This document shows, piece after piece, positions 12,789 through 24,037 of a DNA stretch of 64,000 nucleotides. The notes under the pieces are model-generated. The model was not told where the DNA came from. It saw only the letters and a list, made by a program, of their open reading frames with translations, and ran no database searches. The stretch covers positions 4,526,001 to 4,590,000 of the forward strand of contig OX596334.1 of the NCBI GenBank assembly GCA_951394405.1, in the 5' to 3' direction. The stretch's first letter is position 1. The number at the start of each line of letters is the position of its first letter. The DNA is from Coprinellus micaceus. Lineage: Eukaryota > Basidiomycota > Agaricomycetes > Agaricales > Psathyrellaceae. The position numbers were made by a program, and so were the translations under genes.

Positions 12789-14163
12789 GAACGGAGAAGG
12801 GCTGATAAGGGGCGCAGGGGGACGAAGGTGGAACGAAAGGATCATCGTTGAAGATGGGTGTCAGGGCCAATCGAGAGGTGACGAGGGTCGGTGGTGGAGT
12901 GGAAGGAAACTTTCATCTGCGACCCTATCGTCCCAGTCGCGCCTGATAGGATGGGACGCGGGAAATGGTTCTCGCATCGCCCTTGGAAAGGGTTGAGGCC
13001 AGTCAGAAGGCCTTCAGTGGGCGCGATATTGGGATCCGTGACGGGGCATCGCGTCTGTCGAAGTCGCAATCAGTTTCGAGCGTGAATAAAGAGAGGAAAA
13101 GGGGATCTGGGAGATTGAAGGGATGACGGTGCGAAGGGAGGCCCGAAGGCGAGGATGGTAGGGAAGATGCATAGAGGGACTAGTGAAAGATGAGGGATCT
13201 ACGCGGGGCTTCCGAAGGGCGAAGCAGAACGGGGACGAAACAGGAAGAGGAGGATAGAGAAGAGGAAGAGGGGCAGATATAAGCAACACATACCTCAAAT
13301 GAACGTCCCAAGGAAGCGCCACCCTTGTCTCATCGCCCTTTGAGCATATTGTTCATCGAATTCCGGCGCGAATAGCGACCCACACCCGCCTCGACTCTCC
13401 GGGCGTGGCGGCTGGCGACGAATGCGGACGGAGGGAAGTCGTCCAGGAGGGAGGATTTGGGCAGCGCGTGCAAGCCTTACTGGAGAGGAACGAAGCAGAC
13501 AGTAGTCAGTTATCTCGGGCTGCACTGGGTGGAGAGGCGTGCGTACCTCAGCAGCTACGAGGCTGGACCTCTCCATTCGGATTCCCGCCCACGTCCGACT
13601 GCCTGCGCCAGTTGTCGAACACCGGGGCCTTGCGGGTCACCTCTGCATTGCGGATTGCTCGAGCGGATGAGCTGGCGGAGCATTTGAGGGCGACGTAACG
13701 CAGAGTGGTGTTCGATATCGCAGTCTGCCCTGCTGAGAACCATTCTTTTCATGAGAGGCGGTTTGGCGACATTGGCCTGGTCGGTGGGAAGCGGATCGTG
13801 ATCGAGGCAGGGTGCACACAGTGACGAAGATGAACTGGGGGGCGCGTGGCCGCGTTGGGGAGACGTTGTTAGAAGGGATGCTTTCGCGCGAGGTGGGTCT
13901 GGGAACGAGAGCAGGCTTGGGGTTAGGGCTTCTTGGGTTGGGGTTCCCAAATCGGCGATGAGATAGGGGCTTCAAGTGGGCTGGGCGCTAATTTACGGCA
14001 GAACCCCATCAAGGTTCGCACACGCGAATGAGGTGTATAACTCCAGGAAGCATTATACTCGACCGTTCTCCGGCTTTGTTGAGATATATTTTAATACCCG
14101 AGGGTTGAGGGCGGACACCCAACCCAGTTTAGCACTATATTGCAAGTTGGATCTGCGATCCCC
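12789..14163. repeat. 1.4-kb dispersed repeat, copy 2
   Basis: Second direct copy of the element at 7150-8552, about 5.6 kb away. It shares both ends and most of the interior, with small deletions, for example a shorter segment around 13010-13060. Right-end sequence such as GAGATATATTTTAATACCC is nearly unchanged. No coding capacity is conserved between the copies. Confidence 0.8.
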
Positions 14164-15251
14164 AGCGTTCATCCAACCGAACCCAGTGAGGACCGAGGCG
14201 ATGGCGACGGTTCCAGGGTAGAGATTCACAGCAAGCAGTGCATTCGTAGCTCTTGGGTAGATACGCCGTTGGGGAGAAACTCTCGCTGAATAAAAACGCC
14301 CCATGAGCTAGCGTACGAAACATTGACCCACTTCAATGAGCCAGACGGCGACCCTGGAGACCTCGAAGATAATCATACAGGTGGACCCAAGGTAGCGTCA
14401 ATCAGCGATTGGTATCGCACAAGATGGGTGAGGCACTGAAGCGTATTCCGAGCACATCGCAAATGAGAACATGTCAGTGCTATTCAGCCGCTTATCTCCC
14501 CAGCACGTATCGCCACCCAAAACGCGTGTGCCTGAGCATGGTGTGTTTGGGGGAAAGGCACCAAGCACGAGATACTGCTGTATCGGAGCGCTTGGCCGCT
14601 CCTGTGTCGCCGAGCCACTATGTATGAACTGTCGCCCATATCTCGTGCGGCTCACTCGGACCTATGGGCACTTGCGAGTAAACATGAAATGAAGTCCGCT
14701 TGAGACCGCAGACTCACGTTCTGGGCCAAGTACTTACGAGAGCGGAGGCCCGAAATTGAATTGCGTTCGGGCGCCTTTCGGTCTTGTTTAAGCGCCCATG
14801 ATCCAGAGCACGACCCGGAAATGAATCCATCGAGCGTAAACTTATCGATCGGTACGCGTGGTAGTGGAGGAGCCGGATTCATGGCTGATTCATTTTCTAA
14901 AGTGGTCTGCAATCGATAGAAAGAGGGACCCAACTTTCTTCTGTCTTTGCGATTATCATCGGGGCACGCGGAGGAGGACCTCCTCAGGAGGTTACTAAGT
15001 CGGCGCGACGCACCTACCAGTATCACCCCTGGGTGCCTGGCCTTCACGATATGGGTGATCTCATACATGGATTCCCGAAACATGACAGATCGAGCGAGTT
15101 GAGGGCTACTAGGTAGGTCGCATACAAGCTCTTGACACCGTGCATGCCCGCAAAATGGCGCATGTGGCACCGTTGTTACCCGTGCCGCCTGCCCTTCCGT
15201 GTGTTTACCTTGAGTAGTGCCTTGTCACCTTCCTCGAGCAGCTCTGCTTCG
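14164..15251. other. Gene-poor stretch upstream of the secreted-protein gene
   Basis: A 172-codon minus-strand open frame (15170-14652) exists, but it has no domain-like segment and no partner exons, so I do not call it a gene. Nothing else is recognisable. Confidence 0.35.
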
Positions 15252-15261
15252 CATATATATA
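15252..15261 (+). promoter_or_regulatory. TATA box of secreted-protein gene 1
   Basis: CATATATATA stands about 160 bp upstream of the ATG, which leaves room for the leader and its intron. The paralogue at 21.6 kb has a TATA box at a similar distance. Confidence 0.6.
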
Positions 15262-15335
15262 CGACATAGGACGTCACGAAAATCCTCATCTCCACCCCAA
15301 CCTGAGATAACTTTAGCAAGAACACTCACTCAAAG

Positions 15336-15411
15336 GTAAGTGCTAACGACTTTCTCGGCTATCGAAAACACACAACCGCATCTAACACAACCTACACCAT
15401 CCCCTGAATAG
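15336..15411 (+). other. Probable 5'-UTR intron, secreted-protein gene 1
   Basis: A strong donor (AAAG|GTAAGT, followed by GCTAAC) and an acceptor (CTGAATAG) end ten bases before the ATG. The paralogue has an intron at the equivalent place in its leader. Confidence 0.6.
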
Positions 15412-15420
15412 ACAATACCA

Positions 15421-15720
15421 ATGCAACTCACTCTTGCGGTCACCACCTCCGCCGCGCTCCTCCTGCAGGCCACCGCCCCCGCGTACGCCTGGTCTGCGGG
15501 GTGGTTCGCTGGGCAGAACTGCAATATCAACAGCGTCGAAGGGACTAGCAGTGGAACGGGTGTCCGTTCCTGCACGCGCATGGGATTTTCTCCCGAGCCG
15601 CATAGCTTCCACTACAATGGAAACGGAGGCTGGATGATGAAGGTGTGCACGGGCAGTGCTTGCGACGGGGAGTGTCTGGAAGGGCCCCGGCGTGGCGGGC
15701 TGCACAAACAGGACGCCTGA
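15421..15720 (+). CDS. Small secreted protein 1 (99 aa as read; C-terminus probably frameshifted)
   Basis: A signal peptide (MQLTLAVTTSAALLLQATAP, then AYA before WSAGW) and a short mature part with Cys residues and the segments GQNCNI, RSCTRMGF and PHSFHYNGNGG. The paralogue at 21571 aligns along its length (WSAAW, NNCSI, GCTSLGFEPPPHSF). No known domain is recognised. Small secreted proteins of this kind are often called effector-like, but nothing here shows that role. Compared with the paralogue, about two bases (GT) are missing in a GTGTGT run near 15678. In the other frame a tail continues as VWKGPGVAGCTNRT and SYQVVAA to a stop at 15760, matching the paralogue's alternative tail. The present stop at 15720 may therefore be secondary. 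Confidence 0.7.
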   Translation: MQLTLAVTTSAALLLQATAPAYAWSAGWFAGQNCNINSVEGTSSGTGVRSCTRMGFSPEPHSFHYNGNGGWMMKVCTGSACDGECLEGPRRGGLHKQDA

Positions 15721-15838
15721 GCAAGGCCCGTTCAGGTCGTACCAGGTTGTGGCTGCGTAGACCAGAGATCGTAGGGGGCGAGGCGGATGACTGATGACTG
15801 ATGGGCGAAAGCTGTTTTGTAGGGCTACCGAGTACATG

Positions 15839-17470
15839 CTATATACTCCGTCCACTGTTACGGATTTCTGGCGTGTTTATGGGTTCTGTAACTATGGATG
15901 AAACTGATGTATCTCTGGTGAGGGTGTCACATAGCTCGCTCTGCATAGGCGCAAATAATATAGCGGACCCTGGAGTAAGGGAGTCCAAGCAATCGGACTT
16001 GCGTATGTTGATCATCAGGCGTTGGGTGAGGGCGGGTATTGCAATATCGTTCACCCTTCTGCAGAGTTAGCTGGCGTTCGGAGGAGCACGGCGATGACCC
16101 ACATCGTCAGGAGTCTAACGCGTAACCGGGCCGTTCATCACAGTACTTTACATGGAGCGAGAGGGTGCGTACAAGGGTATCGGCGTGTAGGCTTTCCGGC
16201 TTCTCTGCGCCTGAATTGAGAGACAATGGCTATAATTAGCGTGGACTCTGGCGTCACAAAGGAGAGGCTAGGCGAACCGTCGAAATTGCCGGTGCATTGA
16301 GGATTGCGGACAGCACTCGGACACCTGTGTCGATGAAGCTCTCGTTAAATCATTCCAGACTGGTAGAATGGGCAGAAAACGAGCGTGCCAGTGACTGCGA
16401 GATAGCACAATCCTACGTCTCTGCGTATCACCCGGATAAGGCGACCTTTGTGACGCCTGTATTCCACGAAAAATACGATTATAGTTACTACCAATAAGAC
16501 TGCGGTCATCGATGAGTTTTGAATCACAGCATGATGCGTCAGGCGTGCAAAGTCGACGAACTGATGGTTGCGGTTAGGCGGACGTAGGCGCGGACATCGT
16601 TGCCAATCTGTGAGGTGGAAACTTGGCTCCATTCCTCATCAGATGGGATGAAACAAGGATATCCTAGCTTGGCTGCGGGAGGGGACACAGGTTTGGCTAT
16701 GGTTGGTCTGAATGAGCGTGATGCAGGTAGGTTGAATGGCTAAGAGGGGCCTCACTGGGATACCGAAGATCGTTACCCATGGTGTAGACAATGTCAATCA
16801 GAGGAGGGGCCTTAATGAAGGATGAAGGACAACTCAGACTGACGATAAAGGCACGCTCGCAACATTTTGTGCACTCACCACGCAAAGGAAAGATATCGGA
16901 AAAACGCACAACCAACTTGCTCGAAGGAGTGCGCCCAGACATAGGCCCAGAGAGACTGAGCGGGCGAGTTACTTGACATCCTGATTAGTCAAGGTAGAAC
17001 TCACGGGAGCACGAAAGATCGACCAGCCAATAAACGACTGCGGCACACGGGGTCAAGTGGTGTACCGGTTCTGATAAGGACGATACGCACAGTGCTGAGT
17101 TATCCCCAGGGCTTTGCAGGACTAGAATGTCAAGGTCGTGACGATATTCGCACCCTGGATGAGAGCGCTCGTACCTGCGGGCTGATAATGTGGTAGGTTC
17201 TGTATTCTCCTGCATGATAGTAGCTTCAGTATCGTTGGAGAGCAACCCACGAACAATCTTTTGCGTACTTATGAAGTGGAGCGCAATGTACATGCACATC
17301 CCGTAGCGAATCAAGAAAAAGAGTCCCTTTCCGAGATTGCGCTTGTGAGGGATGATGATAGAAATCTTATCGAGAGCGCGTTGAGGAATGAAGCTCAGGA
17401 CCAGGCATCCAGCTCACCTCTTCAGGCAGTGTTGCTAACACATAATAGACCTTGGGTAAAGCCGTCTATG
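15839..17470 (-). CDS. DUF6533 family membrane protein (copy B), 5' end unresolved
   Basis: Paralogue of the gene at 4.8-6.8 kb. A minus-strand exon near 17460 reads KVYYVLATLPEE. After an intron ending in GATAAG, the next exon reads ISIIIPHKRNLGKGLFFLIR and YGMCMYIALHFIS, matching copy A position by position. The last exon (about 16054-15839) carries IPALTQRLMINIRKSDCLDS and a stop at 15839. Between them are hydrophobic fragments whose joins I could not settle, and I could not find the YDxLLT exon upstream of 17470, so the gene may start further up or be truncated. It is a membrane protein of unknown role. It sits tail-to-tail with secreted-protein gene 1, only about 120 bp away. Confidence 0.6.
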
Positions 17471-18733
17471 AGCGAGTTTGGCAAGTTGCGGGTCTGCGAG
17501 GCGCGCACGTAGAGACAGTAAAACGATACTGTGAAGTTATTGGTTTTTTGAATAGCTGAACGTCACAAGGCGTACTGTGAATATACTGGACAAAGCGGTG
17601 TCAGCGCAGTTCTTAGTCGAACGGGAACGCATACTCGCTTCTCTCGTTCTCACGTCATTCACTATCTCCGCCAGCTGCAAGGCCTGGTTATTGGTTGCAT
17701 GCAGACTCATCTATTGTCGTTTTCGACAGGCAGCGCTGGGCCCTGGGGGAACTGTAATGAAGGAAGAGCGTAAGCGGGGGCCCCCACCCAAGGTGACTTT
17801 ATATGGGACGTAGACGCCCGAGTAACGATGGTTCCGTATACCTGCAAGCTCGGGCCGTCCTTTTAAACCCATCAATTCAATCCACAACACTCAGAGTTGG
17901 TATCAGGTTGCTGCGCCCGGTTGGGAACCCCACGGCGCCGTCCCGTTTGGATGGCCCAGGTTCCAGCAATTTCCCGACTTACATGACGATGGCGTGGTTC
18001 TGACCTTCTATGTGGTTCGGCATCCCTGATGGACTGATAAGGGCAAAGTACAAATCTGGAGGTTGCAGGGCTTCAAGCAACAGATCGTGGTGGAGCAGAT
18101 GCTTGGTGCAAAACTCGCCCTGATACCAATGGAACTCGGTGACCCGGTTCCTACACATATGCCGGTGTAGAACATACTTGATGCGGGTGGAAGACCCCAT
18201 GTGCGGATAGGAGTAGAAGACAAATAAAATCGCTTGATGATCGTGATACGGCAGACGAAGTTGTTGACATCCTCGGAAATGGAAGATGCCAACTCCGTAG
18301 AAGACAAGAGGCCGCCCTGCGGTGTATTCGAACGAGAGCTGACCACGCCACCTACGCTATAGGAGCCACCAGCACATTGGGTACGAACCTTTGTATCCTG
18401 GGGTATTGGGAAAGATGCCCAGCTTCCTTTGGTGGGTTGGAGCCGTCCTGAGCGACATTGATGGCTTGCTTCCTAACCATCCATGCAAGGGTTGAGGATG
18501 AGCTTCGGCTGGAACTAGGTACATACATTTACACATCAAAAGCGTTTCAATGCGTCGCGCAAAAGAAGATCGAAGCATAAATGACCTTGGTCCAACCCTG
18601 TAAGTTGCCACTGAAAGGACACTATTTGCGGAACTCTGGGAGCCCGAAACACCTACTTGAAAATATTCTACATAATAGAAGGATCGGATGACTCCTTTCA
18701 CTAACCTACTACACGACGCGAAGCGAGCGAGAA
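17471..18733. other. Unassigned stretch with minus-strand coding-like fragments
   Basis: A minus-strand frame near 18140-17979 looks protein-like (FHWYQGEFCTKHLLHHDLLL, then QPPDLYFALISPSGMPNH). Another, at 18767-18357, contains ETLLMCKCMYLVPAEAHPQP. I cannot join them into a gene or name a family. Confidence 0.25.
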
Positions 18734-20381
18734 TCAAGATCGCCAATCCCGTGTCTTGATCTCCCATATACCATTCTTCCCCTTCGTTAGGCCCTCAAAG
18801 ATGTACTCGTTACCGAGGAAGTCCAACCGCACCGCTCCGGATGAATTAAATATCAAACCCCCGTCTGGACCCTTTCTTGCCCTTCTCCTAAGTCCCTGCG
18901 CAACACATTTCCTCACTTTTTTTGTCATGTCCTCGTTCCATGCGTCGCTTTCCATCACCGGGATCATCAGTTGCTGGTGCATCTGCTTTAGCACCTCTAG
19001 CACAGTAATCCCAATAGCGGATGAGGCGTCTCTCTCGACGTCTATATACCAAGGAAGGGTGGGGTGGTACAGCCGCATCCACTCTGCAGGAGGTACTGTG
19101 GCGAGCTCTGCACTGTCAAAGACGAACGACGGGGTGGAACGAGTCGGGGTAGGGAGGGTAACGCGACTATGGTCAAAGCGGAGGTCGTACTCTAACCCCG
19201 ATTCCTTGTCGGAGGATGGTGGGCGGTACAAGATGCACTGGGCTAGTTTTCGGGGCCGCATCACAGGCGCGTCTGGAACGCATTCGAACATCAATATTGT
19301 TCGAACGGATCAGAGTACGGATGGCGCACACACCATTTAAAGTGGAGGAAGAGAAACCTCGACGTATGAGGCCTGGAATATATGACAGAACCCTACCCCT
19401 GGGCCAGTAGTCTCGCCTCCAGCTCGCAGGCCTTCTTATCCTCCCATTTCCAAGGCGGGGCATGAACTCGTCACCCTCTGTGGTGAACCCGAGCATCACA
19501 GTGGCGATTGAGTCATCTATATCGCTGAAAAGCATGCTGTGGTTGGTATGGTGATCATAGCCTGGAGGTGTCTGAGGCCCTACGACAACAATTGGCGGGG
19601 GGGACGATGGCGGGGCAGAATCGAACATTGTCTCTCCCTCGGCGCTCGTTTCAATGACTGTCGTAGGTGGGCCGTACCGGGGGAACGTAATGCGGCCTGA
19701 GGATGATTCTGCCCTTCTTCTTCGGCGGCCCGCTTCTCCACTCCTCCTCCGTCGGTGTGGACCTTCATCTTCTGCCTGAGGGTGTGGCTCTGAGAATGTC
19801 ACTTCCTGATCAGTCGGCCTGTGAGGCCTACGGCGGCGAGTACTGAATCTGTCATCCACAAATGACCACGAATCATAACCAGGGGGAGGTGGAGTGGTTG
19901 ATCTTCCATAGTGTGATGGCGATCCGGCAACCGGTTTCACCGATGTGTACTCGGACGGGTAATAGGCTGGGGTGGTCGGGTAGAATCTGGGTTCGTAGGA
20001 AGGTTCGTAGGATCCAGGTAGGATGTACACCGGGCTCCGTGGAGGCCCTTGTGCCGCAGCAGGAGGTGGTGCGATGACGATAGTCTGGGGTCCAGGAGTC
20101 GTCGAGGAGGGGTGCGTCTCGCTGCTTGGGCGTCAGAGGTAATGAGGAGGCGCGATATCTGCCGAAACACTAACATGATTATAGGCTGCGAACTTTCGCC
20201 GCCATGGGGAGGTACATCAACGGTAGGTCTGGTATGCACAGTGAGCTTTATTTCTCTCTTTAGTAGCTTTGCTGGGGACGCACTTTACCCCCCTCCGAGA
20301 ACCCCCGTTCCGAGAATCAGAATCAACAATAACTACCGGAGGTGGCCTCCAAGGCTTAGGTTGGCTGATCTGCGAGGCCAT
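18734..20381 (-). CDS. DUF6699 domain protein with long proline-rich N-terminus
   Basis: Minus-strand gene. The likely start is at 20381 (MASQISQPKPWRPPPVVIVD). A Pro/Ser/Arg-rich low-complexity region follows (around 20110-19340, with PPPAAAQGPPRSP and RRRRSGEAGRRRRR), then a 61-bp intron at 19273-19333 that joins GFSSSTLN in phase to DAPVMRPRKLAQCILYRP. The last exon is a DUF6699-like domain: EYDLRFDHSRVTLP, RLYHPTLPWYIDVERD, ITVLEVLKQMHQQL and finally WEIKTRDWRS before the stop at 18734. DUF6699 is a fungal domain of unknown function. The joins between 20381 and about 20110 are not resolved, because no donor/acceptor pair that I tried keeps phase. There may be one or two extra short exons. 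Confidence 0.6.
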
Positions 20382-21408
20382 GAGAAGGAAGGAAGCAGGG
20401 TTGAACGAATTATGCGGAGTGGTATCTGATAGAAGTGTGGGAGAAGACACAGCCCGCGATGGACTGCGCAAGCACAGCTCTGAGTGTTCTCCCTCGACTC
20501 GATTAGGCTCAGCGATCACCAGGTGACCTCCGCATTTAGACGCCCGTGCACTGCATTGCGGCGTAGGCCTATCCACGACCATAGGCAAGTGCTGTGAGGG
20601 CCCGTGGGCCTCGAACCCAATAGGAGGCGATCCGGGCCCCCAGCGCAAAGCGGGTTCATGGGTCGGGATTTATCTGTGACCCGGATCGCAACGCGCTTAT
20701 GCGCTCGTATTCCCTTACTTTGAGTGAAGTGCGCATGGCAGATGCTTCGGGAGTGGTAAGGTCACCGGATCCCGGCCTGGTCTGAGCTCAAGCGCCTTCG
20801 AGCCAGATCCCACCTCAGACATTCCTCAGGTCATGAGCCTTCGTGCCTTGACTAGACTCCTGTGAGAAGGACTCGGATCTGTGAATGCACGACCACAGGT
20901 GCGAAATTAGTTCGTTGTGGCCAAGAGCCTGTGTTCAAGATGTTCGGGGGTCTAACGAGAGGAGCAAAAATGAATTCTATATCGCCTGAACGTTGGTACC
21001 GGACGCTGCGATGCGGAGCACTTGGCGTTAACTTGAGCCGAGCAGCGGTATGGGACTATTTATTAAGCGCCCGAGCGCGGGTCTGAGCTCTCCCAGCCGT
21101 TGGAGGTGATCACATGTATCTAGATGTCCAACCCGAAACGGTTAGTACCCAAGGAAGTCGTAGCGTAGATTTTTGCGACTAGTCACCGTGCTTTTCTAAG
21201 AAGGGGGCTGCGATAGGTGAAATCGGACCTTTCGGCTCTCTCCAGCGCACGGCGGGGGGTGGCGTTCTGACACCATGAATCCCCGAAATGCGGTCTTGAC
21301 ACCGTGGATGCCCGCGATGCGGTATCTCGACAATTTCAACGGGACTTTACATACGGATGCATCCAAGGCTGGTACCTCTGGCTTGTCCAAAGTGATGTAG
21401 GTCTCTTG
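20382..21408. other. No gene recognised
   Basis: Only short overlapping open frames. Inverted motifs such as GCGCTTATGCGC near 20694 are too small to interpret. Confidence 0.35.
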
Positions 21409-21416
21409 TATAAAAG
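21409..21416 (+). promoter_or_regulatory. TATA box of secreted-protein gene 2
   Basis: TATAAAAG, about 160 bp upstream of the ATG at 21571. The spacing is like that of the paralogue at 15.4 kb. Confidence 0.65.
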
Positions 21417-21495
21417 ATGGTGTATGCATCCTGGAAAACTCACCTCTAGACCGTCCTGAAGTACCGTCATCTCAACCAACACTCAAGTCGAGTAC

Positions 21496-21552
21496 GTGAG
21501 TTCACGACTCTGGCTGTTTAATCAGGATAATTCTAATCAATTTCGCTTCCAG
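21496..21552 (+). other. Probable 5'-UTR intron, secreted-protein gene 2
   Basis: Donor GTAC|GTGAGT and acceptor CGCTTCCAG, 18 bases before the ATG. Its place matches the leader intron of the paralogue. Confidence 0.6.
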
Positions 21553-21570
21553 ATCTCCGGAGATATACCA

Positions 21571-21888
21571 ATGCGAATGTCACTCCTCTCCATCGGCGCC
21601 ACCGTGCTCTCTCTGCAGACCGCGACCTCCACCGCCGCCTGGTCCGCCGCCTGGTTCTTAGAAAATAACTGTAGCATCAAGTCTTCGCGGGAAGTCAACA
21701 ATGGAACAACCCCACGAGGATGTACGTCCTTGGGCTTCGAGCCTCCGCCTCACAGTTTTCAACACAACGGGGGTGGCGGGTTCAGGATCGAGGCTTGCAA
21801 TGGGACCTCATGTACTGGGAGTGTGTCTGGAGAGGGCCAGGTGTGGATGGGTGTACAAGCGGTGTATTTAGGTCGTACAAGGTCGTAG
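21571..21888 (+). CDS. Small secreted protein 2 (105 aa as read; C-terminus probably frameshifted)
   Basis: Paralogue of the protein at 15421. It has a signal peptide (MRMSLLSIGATVLSLQTATS, then TAA before WSAAWF) and a mature part with Cys residues in NNCSI, RGCTSLGF, EACNGTSC. After TGT at about 21810 the frame appears to slip by one base relative to the other copy. The alternative frame reads WECVWRGPGVDGC and FRSYKVVAM and stops at 21896, which is homologous to the alternative tail of copy 1. The tail encoded now (TGSVSGEGQVWMGV...) has no counterpart. The function is unknown; it is probably secreted. Confidence 0.7.
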   Translation: MRMSLLSIGATVLSLQTATSTAAWSAAWFLENNCSIKSSREVNNGTTPRGCTSLGFEPPPHSFQHNGGGGFRIEACNGTSCTGSVSGEGQVWMGVQAVYLGRTRS

Positions 21889-23412
21889 CCATGTAGTCAG
21901 TGAGATATATGGGAGATCGAAAAGGCCCCGTACGCGATGTAACTGCAATCCAGGGGATGTACAATTAGCGGATTGATTAAGGCGAAGCAGTTAGTGACAG
22001 GTAAGGTCGAGCCACAGGAGGTCTCAGGAAGGGGGATGAGGGTCTAAATCAAAGAGGAATAGTTGAAGAAATTGAAGGGGGTGATGAATATGTGAGGATC
22101 GCGCTCCAAGGGTGGCCGAAAGAAGGAGGCGATTAGGCCCGCCGCCACTTGAATGCACGCGCAAACACCCCGACCAGCGCGGGGTTGGGGTTCCGCCAAA
22201 CGCTGGTTCCGCACGACAGCGGCTACAGCTCCCTTCCTCCTCCCGCCAATGTGCGATCTCATGGCCAGATTCGCGCCACTGACGACCTCACACTATTGCC
22301 TCGGTTATGGCTTCATCCACACACAGGCCAGTCACATCGAGCCTCTCGAACGATGGCGGACACACTCCAGCGATGTTCTCGTCAGCTGCGTTGTCACTCA
22401 GTTAGTCCTCACCTCGAGCAACAAGACGGGTTGGCAGTCCAAACCCTGATGCCCGGGTTCCATCTCTACCCCGATACCCTACGGTACCTGCTAGTCGACC
22501 TCACAAACGACCGACTATCGGCAAGGAGACGGGGATGAACCACGAGGGATTGAAGGGAGAGTGGGGCAGAGAATGGGAAGAAATGAGGTGTGGAGCCGGA
22601 GGTCAGTCAAGTTTCTCCTTGTACGTGCGGTGCCGCTTTCACGCTTTCTGCCTCCACCTCCACCTCCACCTTCACCTTCCCACCGCCCATACTCCTCGTT
22701 GACTGTTCTTCGTCTCCAGGCATCCATTCCCATATCACTCAAACACCATGCTCACTCGATGTGCTCCAGAAGAATTGTATTAACTGCGGTTATAGTTGTG
22801 CGGAAAGCGCCTTGTCCATTCGCCGTCCACCCTCGCGACCCCAGTACTCTACGGACTCCCGACCACGACGACCCCAGTTACCGAGTGCCGTCTTTCCTAC
22901 AGCGGTATCGATCGTCAGGTGCCCCGCGTCGAAGGCGTCCTCATACCCACCCTGGCCCTCGCTCGCCTGTCTCACCTTAACGAACACTCCCCTATACGAT
23001 CCACTCAAGCGAGCATCTCCAGTGCCCAGGCTGGATGGAGCAAACAGCTGACTGCGGCTTAACCTCCTGGTCGATATCGTCGACCCTGCCCTTCCACTCG
23101 GACATACCTATCGACTACCGCGAATCACGAACACAACCTCGAAGTACAATCTTTGCCTATCCTACTTCTCCCTGGTGCAAAATCTCGCCCATAAAGGTCG
23201 ACGCAGCCATCAGTACTGGCTTCCTCGGTCACCCGTCACCTCACGGAGCGAAGCACGACGACAGTGGGCGGGAGGGCCACGTCGCTGTTCAATCGCGAAG
23301 ATCCAAGGGATGGGTACCACAACCCATTCATACGCGAAGGAAAATACACGAAGGTGGGCTGGATGGCCTTGGGCGATTCGTATTTTGAACGATAGGTCGT
23401 TGCGTTTCGTCT
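21889..23412. other. No gene recognised; target region of the retrotransposon
   Basis: Several long plus-strand open frames overlap here (22149-22538, 22590-23051). Their composition is biased to Ser/Pro/Arg, they cover each other in different frames and match no family I know. A short CCTCCA tandem occurs near 22650. Confidence 0.3.
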
Positions 23413-23417
23413 CCTTC
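23413..23417 (+). repeat. Target-site duplication (left), CCTTC
   Basis: The five bases directly outside the left LTR are repeated at 31139-31143 directly outside the right LTR, as expected from integrase-mediated insertion. Confidence 0.9.
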
Positions 23418-24006
23418 TGTTACGACCTCGATGAGGGAGTTGGACAAGTGTCCGACAATTGGTTGACTCTGGGCAGGTCAATGGTCAATGATGCAATGAT
23501 TACTTAACTTAGGTATCGAGTACGATGTTGGCGATCGTTGTATCTGATACTACCAAGAACTATGTTGACGATAGCTCGCTTGGACTTAGGCGTTGGTCGT
23601 TGTCTTACTGGCTTAATTGGCTTGCTCTCTTAGTTGTCTTTGGGTTTTGGCACAAGGCACTATTCGATAACGGGGGAAAAGTATAACAAGCTAAAGTACA
23701 TGGGTCTAATCTATAGGGTTTATATACCCATGGATACTAGTCGCTATGAGTCACTATCAATATAAATATGAGTCGATTACAGTCAAAGACAAGTCATACT
23801 TAGTCTAGGCAGACTAAGGATGAGTCGAGTATGAGTCATAAATAAGATGACTCAATAAACGTCATAACAAGTCAAAGAAGGTCAACTACTTCAACCAAAA
23901 CAACAAATAATAATACAAAAGAGTTTGCCGAAAGAAAAAGAATAAGTCCTCGACGAAAGATAAAAATATATCGCATATTACAAAACATGTGGAGCGCAGC
24001 GTAACA
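23418..24006 (-). repeat. 3' LTR (589 bp)
   Basis: Same sequence as 30550-31138 as far as I could compare, bounded by the 6-bp inverted ends TGTTAC/GTAACA. Because the element runs on the minus strand, this is its 3' LTR. Confidence 0.93.
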
Positions 24007-24018
24007 TTACCCCTCTCA
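24007..24018 (-). other. Polypurine tract
   Basis: On the element strand, GAGAGGGGTAA lies directly before the 3' LTR, the expected position of the plus-strand primer for reverse transcription. Confidence 0.65.
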
Positions 24019-24037
24019 CAAACTTTGAAACTCTGAT

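Noticed and set aside
14652..15170. 172-codon minus-strand open frame
   Set aside because: No domain-like segments, no neighbouring exons, no similarity to other genes in the window. Probably chance.
22149..23062. Several overlapping plus-strand open frames of 90-150 codons
   Set aside because: They lie in different frames over the same GC-rich, low-complexity DNA and none has a recognisable motif.
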